A stretch of DNA of 64,000 nucleotides from Akkermansia muciniphila (GTDB lineage Bacteria; Verrucomicrobiota; Verrucomicrobiia; Verrucomicrobiales; DEV007), in NCBI GenBank assembly GCA_945883495.1, contig CAMCXS010000028.1, positions 1-64,000 of the forward strand. The letters run 5' to 3'. This document shows positions 7,339 to 17,000 of the stretch, piece by piece. Made by a program: the position numbers and the translations under genes. The stretch's first letter is position 1. The number at the start of each line of letters is the position of its first letter. The notes under the pieces were generated by a model. It saw nothing but the letters and a program-made list of their open reading frames with translations, did not search any database and was not told the DNA's origin.

Positions 7339-8649
7339 TCAAGAGCCAGAAGCTTCCGTGGCGGGCGTTCCGCTGGAGTCCGATGACACCGGAGCGAGTT
7401 TGCGGCGCGGGCTGGGGAGCAGGATGCCGAGCACGAGCAAAACGGCGCAAATCCCCAGGGCGGGCCAGGGCGGCGTCCAACTCAACGAGGTTTGGAACAC
7501 GCCAATGCTCACGCCGCCGTAGAGCAACAGCGTGGCGAACGCACCAGAGACGACCCGGAACCGGCGCCACTGGAACAAGCCAAGGCCGAGCACCGCCAAA
7601 ACTCCCCAGCTGGCATAGCGAAAAAGATTTGGCCAATAGGTAATGTGCCGTCCGGTCTGGATTGTGGCCACCGCCATGGCGATCAATTCCGCCCGGGAGA
7701 TGCGCTCTCCAGTGGGCAATGCGAACTCCTTCATCTCGTCTTGGTCGTAGCCAATGATCACCGCGTTCGTTCTCAGGCTTTCCAGGCTGTCCTTGCTCGC
7801 TTTCCGCAGTTTCTCGGCCACTTCTTCAAAGGGCGAGGCGGCCAACGCCAAAGAACTGAATTCAATCGAGGGGAACGAGCCCTTCATCCCGTGGTAAACG
7901 GTGAAACACCCATCGAGATCGACCGGGACGCTGTGTGGGCCAATGCGAATCATGGGGCGGGTCCCTTCGAGAATCACCTTCACCTGATCCGCGGGAATGT
8001 CCTCCTGATTCATGATCACCTGGAGCACGAAGGAAGGCACCACCTTGTCCCCGATTTTGGCGAGCAGTGGGAAGCGGATGCCGTTTGGGCCACTGGCGGT
8101 TTCTTCGGTGAGTTCGATTTGGGTGAACGCGGCTTTGCCGTTGGCCATCAGCTCAGAGTCCGGCATGGCCACGATATTGCGCACGACGGGGAGCTTTGAG
8201 AGGTCCCCTGTCAGATCCGTCAGCACGGTCATGCCGGTGGTATCCAGGTTCGGTTGGCCTTCCCCGGGAGCGCCAAAGGTGGCTCCCAACGTCAGGGGCG
8301 GCATCGAGATGACCCGCTTATTCAACGCACCTTCCGCCAGTTGATCCGGCTTATCCCAGTTCAACGACGGTACGATGGCCACGGATTTGGGATCGAACGC
8401 CTCCAGGCTCCGCAACACGATGGCCCAGTCAAGCCGCGGATCGAGGTTGTCCTGCTCCAATTCCATCGGATTGACCCGGAGCAAGGTCACTTGGCTCGGC
8501 GCGATCCGCGTCCAGGCGTTGCCCACCAGCCAATCAAGGAACGACCGGTTGTAGCGATCGAACGTCTTGCGCTGGTCTTCGCGGTCGATGAGGACGACGG
8601 CGACGGCGGCGAAGACGAGGAACAAGGTGGCTTTGAGAGAGTAATTCAT
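7339..8649 (-). CDS. CHASE2-like membrane sensor without an output domain
   Basis: 436 residues. One membrane helix at ~6-21 leads into a periplasmic domain (~25-340) that reads like CHASE2: FDRYNRSFLDWLVGNAW, FDPKSVAIVPSLNWD, and the closing block TNAVIIGYDQDEMKEFALPT with RISRAELIAMAVATIQTGR. Three membrane helices follow (~345-412), then a short polar tail. CHASE2 proteins usually continue into an adenylate cyclase, kinase or diguanylate cyclase, but here there is none, and the next gene is a lone cyclic-nucleotide-binding domain. It lies 30 bp after glgE. A sensor that signals through a separate partner is inferred; ligand unknown. Confidence 0.75.
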   Translation of the reverse strand: MNYSLKATLFLVFAAVAVVLIDREDQRKTFDRYNRSFLDWLVGNAWTRIAPSQVTLLRVNPMELEQDNLDPRLDWAIVLRSLEAFDPKSVAIVPSLNWDKPDQLAEGALNKRVISMPPLTLGATFGAPGEGQPNLDTTGMTVLTDLTGDLSKLPVVRNIVAMPDSELMANGKAAFTQIELTEETASGPNGIRFPLLAKIGDKVVPSFVLQVIMNQEDIPADQVKVILEGTRPMIRIGPHSVPVDLDGCFTVYHGMKGSFPSIEFSSLALAASPFEEVAEKLRKASKDSLESLRTNAVIIGYDQDEMKEFALPTGERISRAELIAMAVATIQTGRHITYWPNLFRYASWGVLAVLGLGLFQWRRFRVVSGAFATLLLYGGVSIGVFQTSLSWTPPWPALGICAVLLVLGILLPSPRRKLAPVSSDSSGTPATEASGS

Positions 8650-8679
8650 GCGGGGCTTTGGAAACAGAGCGGAATCGAC

Positions 8680-10689
8680 TCAGTCCTGATCAGCGGACTC
8701 GATGCGGAAAATGTGAACCGGCTTGGTCGCCGGATCCAGTGACACCCAATTCGAGGTGTCGTGCCAAGTATAAACGTCATCCGTGAGCAAATCGCGCACC
8801 CGGTAGGGGATGTTGCGGGGCTCCGGCAAGCTCTCGTGCTGCAGCGTCACGGTGCCTTCTCCAGTATGGGTGGGATCGAGGTTGATAATCACGAGTAGAT
8901 CGGCCTGGCGGTTGGGCGAAGTCCGGACGAAGGCGAGGAGGCGATCGTTGTCCGTGTGCAGGAAGTGGAGGTTCGAAGGCTGCCGGAACTCGGCATGCGT
9001 GTTGCGGATGTGATTGAGTTTCGCGAGGAATTCCCGGATGCCCGGCCGACTCCAATCACGTTCCTTGAGCTGATATTTTTCATTGTTCCGGTACTCCTCG
9101 CGGTCCGGATGTTGATCGTTCTCGCAGAATTCGAAGCCGGAGTAAATGCCCCAGTTGGCCACGGTGGTGGCCGCCAGGGCGGCGCGGATCTTGAAAACGG
9201 CCGACGTACCGTCGACCAACGGGTGGGCCAAAATGTCCGGCGTGTTGGGCCAGAAATTTCCACGAAAATATTCGCGGAGATCGGAATGGGTCAGCTCGTT
9301 GACGTAGTCGATAATCTCCTGACGGTGAGTCCGCCACGTGAAGTAGGTATAGCTCTGAGAGAAACCAATCTTGGCCAGCATTTCCATCATCCGCGGCCGG
9401 GTGAAGGCCTCCGCGAGGAAGATCGCGTCTGGGTGCTGCAAACGCACCTCGCTCATCAGGTATTCCCAAAACGCCACCGGCTTGGTGTGCGGGTTGTCCA
9501 CCCGGAAAATCTTGATCCCTTTGTCCGCCCAGAAAAGGACGACGCGGACCATCTCCTGCCAGAGATTGCGCCAGTCTTTGCAGTGGAAGTTCAGCGGGTA
9601 GATGTCTTGGTATTTCTTCGGCGGGTTTTCCGCGTATTTGATGGTTCCGTCGGGCCGCTGGAAGAACCAGTCCGGGTGATCCTTCACGTAGGGGTGGTCT
9701 GGTGAGCAGTTGATCGCGAAGTCGAGAGCGATTTCCATCCCCAGTTCCTTGGCCTCCTTCACCAGCCACTCAAAGTCTGCGATGGTCCCAAGCTGCGGGT
9801 GCACGTTGTAATGTCCGCCCTCGCTGCCTCCGATCGCCCACGGGGAACCGACGTCGTCCGGCGTGCAGGTGAGCGAGTTGTCCTTCCCTTTGCGATGCGA
9901 GACGCCGATCGGGTGAATCGGCGGGAAGTAGATCACGTTGAACCCCATGTCCCGGGCGTAGCGAATCCGCTCCAGGCAATCCCGGAACGTCGAGTGTTTG
10001 TCCGCCCGGCCCTCGGCACTGCGGGGGAAGAATTCGTACCAGGACGAAAACCCGGCGCGTTCCCGTTCCACAAGGACGCGGTAGATGGGCACCGCCGTGG
10101 TGGAAAGCGAGCGATTCGTCCACCGGCCCGCCAAAGTTTGCAAACCGGGATCGTCCACCGTGCTGGCGACGGTGTCTGGGGCGGCGTCGTAGATGGCCCT
10201 TGAGGCGCGACGCAGAACTTCCGCGTCCGCCGGATGCCCGCCTTGTTCCGCCAACCGGGCCGATTCTTCAAGAATGATGGAGCCTTCGATCGACTCCGTC
10301 TGCAAGCTTTCTCCCGGTTTCAGGGCCGCCGCTTTTCGTTCGAATTCATGGCGCCAAGTCTGGAAATCGTCTTGCCAGCCTTCGACGGTGTATTCCCACT
10401 CGCCGAGTTCCATCACGGTGAACTCGCCTCGCCACCGGTCGTTCCCGAGGTGGACCATCGGGCTCTCTTCCCAAGCGCTGACGCCGCGTTTGCGCCATTT
10501 CACGACGGAGCGCAGCTTGCCGTGGCCGTCCCGGAACACGTCCGCCCAGACCGTTACCGGTGTCCCGGCGATCCGCTTCACTGCGTAGCGCCCCCCCTCG
10601 ATCGATGGCCAGATGTTGCCGATCACCATTGTGGGCGCGTGTCCAAGGCTCGATTTGTCGGTCTGGAAGGGGTTCGGGCGGGCGGTCAT
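8680..10689 (-). CDS. glgE: Alpha-1,4-glucan:maltose-1-phosphate maltosyltransferase
   Basis: GlgE transfers maltosyl units from maltose 1-phosphate to the non-reducing end of alpha-1,4-glucan (GH13_3). The 669-residue length fits the family. An N-terminal beta domain (~20-200) precedes the barrel, with NVIYFPPIHPIG, EIALDFAINCSPDHPYVKDH, the nucleophile motif FRVDNPHTKP (Asp ~396) and the acid motif FLAEAFTRP (Glu ~425). TYFTWRTHRQEIIDYV is typical of GlgE rather than other GH13 enzymes. No TreS, maltokinase (Pep2), GlgB or GlgC is in the window, so the maltose 1-phosphate supply must lie elsewhere. It lies 42 bp after the AmgK-like kinase gene on the same strand. Confidence 0.93.
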   Translation of the reverse strand: MTARPNPFQTDKSSLGHAPTMVIGNIWPSIEGGRYAVKRIAGTPVTVWADVFRDGHGKLRSVVKWRKRGVSAWEESPMVHLGNDRWRGEFTVMELGEWEYTVEGWQDDFQTWRHEFERKAAALKPGESLQTESIEGSIILEESARLAEQGGHPADAEVLRRASRAIYDAAPDTVASTVDDPGLQTLAGRWTNRSLSTTAVPIYRVLVERERAGFSSWYEFFPRSAEGRADKHSTFRDCLERIRYARDMGFNVIYFPPIHPIGVSHRKGKDNSLTCTPDDVGSPWAIGGSEGGHYNVHPQLGTIADFEWLVKEAKELGMEIALDFAINCSPDHPYVKDHPDWFFQRPDGTIKYAENPPKKYQDIYPLNFHCKDWRNLWQEMVRVVLFWADKGIKIFRVDNPHTKPVAFWEYLMSEVRLQHPDAIFLAEAFTRPRMMEMLAKIGFSQSYTYFTWRTHRQEIIDYVNELTHSDLREYFRGNFWPNTPDILAHPLVDGTSAVFKIRAALAATTVANWGIYSGFEFCENDQHPDREEYRNNEKYQLKERDWSRPGIREFLAKLNHIRNTHAEFRQPSNLHFLHTDNDRLLAFVRTSPNRQADLLVIINLDPTHTGEGTVTLQHESLPEPRNIPYRVRDLLTDDVYTWHDTSNWVSLDPATKPVHIFRIESADQD

Positions 10690-10731
10690 GGAGTGGCGTG
10701 GGTTGAAGACTTTGCGAGGATCGGAGTGGGT

Positions 10732-11715
10732 TTACAAGGCGGAATCGTTGGGCAACAAGAGAGGCGCAAGAATTGGCAAAATCCCTTGTTCGACGGCCAC
10801 CTCGCGCAAGTTCGCGAGCGCGGGCCGGATGTGGCGCAGGAAAGTTGGCTTGTTCTTTACCACGCCGAGGAAGCCATACGCGCCCAAGGCCTGCATGAGG
10901 CGTTGGCAGGCGCAGGCCAGGAGTTGTGACCGGAACTGCGGGTTGCGGCTCCGGGCTTCCGCCAAGGCGACCAGTTCTTCGCGCTGGTCACGGTAGAGGA
11001 CCACGTAGGGATCGTAGAGAAGCGAGGCTAGGTCGTATTCCGCCAAGCCGAAGCGCAAGCCTTGGTAATCGATGAACACTGGTTCTCCGCGGCGGACGAG
11101 GATGTTCTGGCTCTGGAAATCACGGTGGATCAAGCAACGCGGCCGGGAGGCCAACGTGGTCCGCAACTCGCGCAACTCCTCGCTGGCGCGGATCCGGGCG
11201 GCTTCCTCGGAGGAGGCGGCGCTGAAGCGGCTGACGAAATTGTCGAAGAAGTAATCCTGCTCCCACTGGTAGAGCGCCTCGTTGAATTCTGGCCCCAACG
11301 GCGGCAAGGCGCTCGTTGGCAAGGCTTCTTCGGTGATCGCGTGGATCCGGCCCACCGCCGCGAGACATTTCTCGTACAGCGGACGCCGGATCACCCACCA
11401 ATCCGCGTCGCGAAACGACCAGAGATCTTCGGAGCCGAGGTCCTCAATCCAGAGCCGCCCGTGTTCCAAATCCCGAGCCAGAATCCGGGGCACCGGCACC
11501 CCATGCCCGGCCAGGAAATCCGTGTGTTGGGCGAAGCGGGAGTTCTCCGGAGTCTGCTGCCCGTATTGGCAGAAAATCATCGGACGCGTGACCGGAGAGA
11601 GCCGGAAATACTGACGGTCGGACCCGCCTCGGCTGATTTGTTCGATCTGGTAGTCCACCCCCTGCATTTCGGGGAGCTGTTGCTTGGCCAATTCGAGGAT
11701 GGTCTGGTCGTCCAT
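10732..11715 (-). CDS. AmgK-like sugar kinase (APH fold)
   Basis: 327 residues of the aminoglycoside-phosphotransferase fold, closest by eye to COG3178/AmgK, which phosphorylates MurNAc and GlcNAc at the anomeric carbon during peptidoglycan recycling. Motifs: GGSDRQYFRL as the nucleotide loop, LIHRDFQSQNILV as catalytic loop, and VFIDYQGLRFGLAEYDLASL for the metal Asp. The MurU-like nucleotidyltransferase immediately upstream (10 bp gap) is the usual partner of AmgK, and together they would make UDP-MurNAc, bypassing fosfomycin-sensitive steps. A role as maltokinase for the adjacent GlgE is an alternative I consider less likely, because Pep2-type maltokinases are longer and the AmgK/MurU pairing is well known. 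Confidence 0.75.
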   Translation of the reverse strand: MDDQTILELAKQQLPEMQGVDYQIEQISRGGSDRQYFRLSPVTRPMIFCQYGQQTPENSRFAQHTDFLAGHGVPVPRILARDLEHGRLWIEDLGSEDLWSFRDADWWVIRRPLYEKCLAAVGRIHAITEEALPTSALPPLGPEFNEALYQWEQDYFFDNFVSRFSAASSEEAARIRASEELRELRTTLASRPRCLIHRDFQSQNILVRRGEPVFIDYQGLRFGLAEYDLASLLYDPYVVLYRDQREELVALAEARSRNPQFRSQLLACACQRLMQALGAYGFLGVVKNKPTFLRHIRPALANLREVAVEQGILPILAPLLLPNDSAL

Positions 11716-11725
11716 GAAGGGAAAG

Positions 11726-12628
11726 TCAGGCTGTGATCACGCACCGTCGAAGTTGCGCTCCGGCTTCGACGGTGGCGCCCGGCCAAACAATGCATTGTTC
11801 CAACCGTGCGTCTGGGCCGACCGTGCAGCCTTCCCCGAGCACCGTCAACCCGTCGATCACCGCTGAGGGATTAACTTGCGCCCCGTGGGCGATGCGTAGT
11901 CCCGCCAAGGGCTGGCCGAGGAACGTCTCCCGTTTCGCCAACGCCGCCGAGGCTTCGAGATAAGCCTCCGCGTCGCCCAAATCCCACCAATCGCCCGCAT
12001 CAATGACGATCCCGCCCAGCCGGTCGTGCTCGGTGATGGCGCGTAAAAAGGCCGGGACCACCGACTCTTGCACCGGCCGGAGGAAGGAAAGGAAGTCCGG
12101 ATGCACCAGGTAGATGCCGGTGAATTGGTAAAAGCGCTCCGGCTGGGTCCCCAAAGCTTGCCGCAGGTCGCGGACTTTTCCGGCGTCGGGATCGAAGGTG
12201 ACGTTCGGGTTGGGGCCGGAAGAGCGCAGCACCAGCGTGGCCAGATTTCTTTGTTCCAAATGCAGCCGTTCCGCTGCCGCCAACGGCACATCGCTGAGGA
12301 TGTCCCCATTGAATACCCAAAACGAATCGTCGTGCACCAGGGGCGCGATGTTGGCGATGCCGCCGCCAGTTTCGAGAACCACTGGATGTTCGTGGACGAA
12401 TTGGATGCGGTGGCCGCGCCAGTTCCGGTGGGGAAACGCTTGGGGCCAGGCCTCGGCAAGGTGGTGTGTGTTCACGATGAACTCCGTTGCCCCCGCCGCG
12501 AGCAAGGCATCGAACGCCCACGTCACCAGCGGACGATTGAGCACTGGGATCAAAGGCTTCGGCAACAGATCCGTGAGCGGCCGCAACCGCGTCCCCAATC
12601 CGGCGCCCAGAACAAAAGCTTTCCTCAC
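11726..12628 (-). CDS. MurU-like sugar-phosphate nucleotidyltransferase
   Basis: 300 residues. The N-terminus KAFVLGAGLGTRLRPLTDLL followed by PKPLIPVLNRP is the classic GxGxRLxPLT...PKP signature of sugar-1-phosphate nucleotidyltransferases. FVFNGD-type text (FWVFNGDILSDVPL) supplies the metal Asp. The C-terminal ~55 residues (GAQVNPSAVIDGLTVLGEGC, then CTVGPDARLEQCIVWPGATV) look like a short left-handed helix coil. I start at GTG 12628, preceded by an AGGGTGG motif; the longer frame runs antisense into the divergent kinase gene. Next to the AmgK-like kinase it is likely N-acetylmuramate-1-phosphate uridylyltransferase; a mannose- or glucose-1-phosphate enzyme is not excluded. First gene of the six-gene run. 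Confidence 0.8.
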   Translation of the reverse strand: MRKAFVLGAGLGTRLRPLTDLLPKPLIPVLNRPLVTWAFDALLAAGATEFIVNTHHLAEAWPQAFPHRNWRGHRIQFVHEHPVVLETGGGIANIAPLVHDDSFWVFNGDILSDVPLAAAERLHLEQRNLATLVLRSSGPNPNVTFDPDAGKVRDLRQALGTQPERFYQFTGIYLVHPDFLSFLRPVQESVVPAFLRAITEHDRLGGIVIDAGDWWDLGDAEAYLEASAALAKRETFLGQPLAGLRIAHGAQVNPSAVIDGLTVLGEGCTVGPDARLEQCIVWPGATVEAGAQLRRCVITA

Positions 12629-12751
12629 CGTGCCACCCTGGCGCGGAGGCGGGGGCGGATCAACGGCGTTCTTGAGATCGCAGGTCTGAACGCCGCTCCT
12701 TTCATCGGGAAATTCGCGTTCAGCCCCGGTTCGTGCTCCAGTCCGCTCGCC
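12629..12751. promoter_or_regulatory. Divergent intergenic region between murU-like and LRR-kinase genes
   Basis: 123 bp separate two divergent starts, so promoters for the six-gene minus-strand run and for the kinase must lie here or inside the starts. I see no convincing sigma-70 pair, operator or hairpin. Confidence 0.4.
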
Positions 12752-14035
12752 ATGGCCACGACTTCGCTCGATTTCAAAGGCGCCGGACTGACGGAGTTTC
12801 CCCGGGAGGAGGTCTTTGCTCACGCGGAGACTCTGGAATGCCTCGATCTTTCCGGGAATCGAATCGAGCTCCTTCCTGATAGCGTAAGTCAGCTGCGGCG
12901 ACTGCGGGTTCTCTTTGCCTCGGGGAACCCGATCCGCCATTTGCCGGCGAGCTTGGGCGCCTGTTCCAAGCTGCGCACGCTTGGGTTGCGCGGGTGCGGG
13001 CTTGAGAGCGTTGCACCCGGGGCCATTCCGGAGAGCTTGGAGGCGTTGATTCTGACGGACAACCGATTGACCGAGCTGCCTCCAGGCATCGGCCGCTGCC
13101 GGAACCTGCGCAAACTGATGCTCACGGGCAACCTCCTCACCGGGCTGCCGGAGTTTTTACGGGACTGCGCGGAGTTAGAATTGCTGCGAGTGGCCGTCAA
13201 TCAGATGGAAGCTTTGCCCGCGTGGCTCCTCCAGATGCCCAAGTTGGCGTGGGTGGCGCTGGGGGGGAATCCCCTCAGCCGTGCCGGCGCAGAAAGAGCC
13301 GACACCATGGAATCAATTTCTTGGTCCGAGCTGCGGCTTCTTGAAACGTTGGGACAAGGCGCGTCCGGCGTGATCCACAAAGCGTTTTGGCAGCGGGCTC
13401 CCGCGGAAGCCGGGCGTGAGGTGGCCGTAAAGATTTTCAAAGGCGCCCTGACCTCGGATGGACTCCCTGGGTCCGAGATGTCCGCCAGTTTGGCCGCCGG
13501 GCGGCATGCGAATTTGGTGCCCATTTTGGGACGGTGCAGCGATCATCCGCAAGGCGCCGAAGCCCTGGTCATGGAGCTTATCGACCCGGTCTTCGTCAAT
13601 CTGGCCGGTCCGCCGTCTCTGGATACGTGTACTAGGGACATTTATCCCGAAGCGCGCCGTTTCCGCTGCACCTCGGTTTGGCGGACCGCACTGGGAGTGG
13701 CGGAGGCGGGGGCGCATCTCCATGAGCGTGGCATCCTTCACGGCGATCTCTATGCGCACAACATTCTCTGGCAGGCTGAGGCGCACCGCGTTTTGCTGGG
13801 GGATTTCGGGGCCGCAAGCCGCCATGAACCTGGGGAAGAACGTGCCATCGCCTTGCAGCGACTGGAGGTCCGGGCATTTGGCGTGCTGCTCAACGAGCTG
13901 ATGGAGCGGTGCGACGACCGCAGTGGAGATGCCGAATGGGAGACATTGGAGGCGCTACGGACCTCCTGTCTTCGGGCCGAGGCGGCGGCGCGGCCTTTGT
14001 TCTCCGGAATTGTCCGGCAGCTTCGCCGCGATTGA
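12752..14035 (+). CDS. Leucine-rich-repeat protein kinase
   Basis: 427 residues. Residues ~5-175 are about seven leucine-rich repeats (LECLDLSGNRIELLPDSV, LEALILTDNRLTELPPGI, LRKLMLTGNLLTGLPEFL). Residues ~195-427 are a protein kinase domain: glycine loop LGQGASGVIHKAF, VAVK lysine (K227), catalytic loop HGDLYAHN (H330-D332, Gly replacing the usual Arg of HRD) and DFG at 351-353. A non-RD, cytoplasmic Ser/Thr-type kinase is predicted; no membrane segment is seen. LRR before the kinase resembles bacterial relatives of LRRK/ROCO proteins, but with no Roc GTPase or COR domain. It is transcribed away from the GlgE/AmgK/MurU run and may regulate it (inference). Confidence 0.8.
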   Translation: MATTSLDFKGAGLTEFPREEVFAHAETLECLDLSGNRIELLPDSVSQLRRLRVLFASGNPIRHLPASLGACSKLRTLGLRGCGLESVAPGAIPESLEALILTDNRLTELPPGIGRCRNLRKLMLTGNLLTGLPEFLRDCAELELLRVAVNQMEALPAWLLQMPKLAWVALGGNPLSRAGAERADTMESISWSELRLLETLGQGASGVIHKAFWQRAPAEAGREVAVKIFKGALTSDGLPGSEMSASLAAGRHANLVPILGRCSDHPQGAEALVMELIDPVFVNLAGPPSLDTCTRDIYPEARRFRCTSVWRTALGVAEAGAHLHERGILHGDLYAHNILWQAEAHRVLLGDFGAASRHEPGEERAIALQRLEVRAFGVLLNELMERCDDRSGDAEWETLEALRTSCLRAEAAARPLFSGIVRQLRRD

Positions 14036-14054
14036 GCCCCCGCGAAGCGCGAAA

Positions 14055-17000
14055 TCAGCGCGGCTGGACAAAGAAGAGACCAGAGAGCCCTTGGGCCCGG
14101 TAACTGCCCGTGACGCGGTCTTGATTCTGAAGCAAAACACCGCCGAAGCTGGTGGATACCCCGTACGGCGCATCCGCAAAGGTTCCGGTGAGAAGGCCAT
14201 TGCGCGGGTTGAAGCGGAGTTTGACGCGCTCCGGGCCATAGTAAATGACCCGGTTCGCGAGGCTCCACGTCGCGGCTCGGTCCAGGGAATTCATGGTGAT
14301 AGTCGGGTCCATGGAAAGATCGGGTCCGAGGAAGCGCAGCCAGACATTGAAATCGTCGGCCGCCAGCCCGTCGATGGCCCTTGTCCCGTTGGGGATCTGG
14401 TAACGGCTGCCGACCACTTTGCGATTCTCGGTGATCGTGGGATACCCGCTGACGGCCGTCGCGCCGGCCAGCTTGACCCAGCGCCAATCTCCATCGAGAT
14501 CGGAGATTGTATTCGGAGTACGGAACGTCAGCTTGCCGGCCAGGAAGCCTTTCGGACTGCGGCCATACAGCCCCCGGTAAAATGACCACTCGGTGGTCCA
14601 CGAAGGAGGATTGGTGTTTCCGTCGTTGGAACGCCGGGCCACACGACCGGCCAAGCTCACCGAAGTGCCATCGGGCAGGGTGAATGCTCCCGAGCAGCGT
14701 CCGTCGTAGCGAACGCCAAGGACCCCATAGCCGTCGCCTCCTGGTTGGGTCTCAGGCGTGTTCCCTTCCGGTTCGCGCATCGCCAGCGTGTAGCCGCCGG
14801 TCTCGGGAGCGGGATTGCGTTTGGTGAAGGTCGGCAGCTTCTGGGCGTCAATGGTGTGGACGGTGCTGTCAATCGTCACCGTTCCCGTGAAGCCAAAGCC
14901 GTCGCTGGTGTCGTTCATTTTCGTGAGACGCAACTCTACGATGATGGGGGAGGCGGGGGACCTCCTGGAAATGCTGAAGGTCACATCGCCACCGGTGCTC
15001 AGAGTCTGGCGCAGGTTGTATCGGGTGGACTCGATCCACAGCGTTCCCGTGAATGTCCTCCTGGTGGTCAGCACAAGATTCTGGAGCCCGCCAGAGGTGG
15101 CGCCGCCCAGAGTGAGAACTCCATCGTACGTTCCCACAGCGGCGGCCTCAAAATCGGGCTCGCTCTCATCGGGAGGAGTGGCCGGACTCGTCTGAGCTAG
15201 TACTTCGGTCAACGACCCAGCAGGCTCGCGGCCGGGGTAGCCCACGTTGGTATCCGGCCGGATGCGGAAGGCGCCGCTGGCTGCGCCGTTCACAAAGGTT
15301 CCGGCGACGATGTTCTGGGCCTGGAAGACAACGCCGGAAAACTTGAACGCTTCACGAGTCGCCCGATCGGAGAACTCAACGCGGACGCCTCCATCGGCCG
15401 CCTTGCCTGAGCCTCCAAGAGTTTGTGGGCCGTAGTGGACGAAGGTATTGTTTTGCTTCCAGGTGATCGCCCGTGCCAGGGAGAACTCCCCATTACCCGG
15501 TGGCGCGTCCCCAATGAAGGTGAACTCCGCATTGTATTCCTCAGGGACCACATTCAGCATGCTGGGCTGACTGGCGATCGGCTTGGTGTAAAGGCTGCCG
15601 ATCGCCCATGGATTGAGGTTGATTTCATCCTTGTAACGAGGCTGCCGAGGATCCGCAAACTTCCGCCACGTCAGCTTTCCGTCGAAGTCGCTCCCGCTCA
15701 GCGAACGCAGCACCACCCGGCCTCCAAGCCAACCGCGCTTTCCGTCCAGCGTCACAGGATATAGGTCGGTGAATAGGTTGATTTCTGAATCGCCCGACAC
15801 AAAGGCCTTTTCCGTAAACGAAGTGCCATCCCCGGTAACTCCCGTGACGGAGACGGCCCCTCCGGTGCTGATGCTCACCCGTGCCCAACCGTCGCCTTGC
15901 GGAGCGTCACTCGGCCAGTCCGATTGTGAGGGAATCAGCATGGTGTAGAGCCCGGAAGCGGGAGCCGCGAGCGGCCGGTTGGTCCGATGATAAGGCGCCT
16001 GGGGGATGTCTCCGACGGTGGAGAAAACTCCCCAGCCGATCGTTCCGAGCAATCCATAGCCATTGGACGTTTGGGTAAGTTGCAGATCCAAATCAACTGG
16101 AGTGCTGCGCGGGACCGTCACCGTTGCCTTCACGGCGCCTTCGGAGGAGATCGTGGCGCGGATCCTTAGCGCACGGCCGTTGAGCTGGACCACACCGGAA
16201 AGGACCCCGGTGCTGGCCAGTTGAAAGGACGAAGCGGCTCCGATCACGGTTTCCGCATCCGCAGCGTCCCGCAGCAACCCGTCGTAGAGCCCGGCCGCGG
16301 TCGCAATGTGATCACTCCATCTGACCGCAGTCGCAGTTTTCGATGCCAAATCAGCCGGGGATGTCGGAACACTCACGGGCGTCGCGGCGCGAGCATCCTT
16401 GATCTCGACCTCCAACACCTCGGCTTCGTCGCTCACGTTCCCGGCCACATCCGTAGCGGTGGCGGTGAGTTGGTGGATACGGCTGTCGAGATCGGACGTG
16501 GTGATCGTCCACGGACTCCCTCCTTCCGTAGATCCGATCGGGCCCAATTGAAACGGGGTGAGACGGGTGAACAACGTGACGGTGGTTCCTGTGGGCGCAT
16601 TCCCGGAGATCTGGAGACGAGGTGACGAGGTCACATTATCGGTATTGGAGTTTCCGGTGTCACGAACCGGCAACAGATCCAGACCCGATGGAGCATCTGG
16701 CTTCACGGTGTCAATGGTCACGGAGATGGCGTTCGAGGCGGTGCTGGTGTGGCCGTTTTCTTCAGCGGTGGCGGTGATCGTTTTCACTCCGTCCTCAAGG
16801 GTGGGAAGCGTGATGGAGAAGGGGAGAGTGGAAACGATCTCGCTGGCCACTTCGGTGCTATTCACCAGAACCCGAACGGTGGCGCCGAGGGACGCATAGC
16901 CGCGAATCACGGGTGTCGAAACATTGGTGATTCCATCCGTGGCGCTTGAGCCGGAATCGCTGCCTAGCGCCAGACCGAGAAGCACCGGAGTCTTTGGACC

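Noticed and set aside
10732-11715. Maltokinase (Pep2/Mak) partner of GlgE
   Set aside because: Length and motifs fit COG3178/AmgK better, and a MurU-like gene is immediately adjacent. It is kept as an alternative only.
12068-12751. Long N-terminal extension of the LRR-kinase
   Set aside because: The extension reads antisense through the MurU-like gene and has no domain. The ATG at 12752 begins directly before the leucine-rich repeats.
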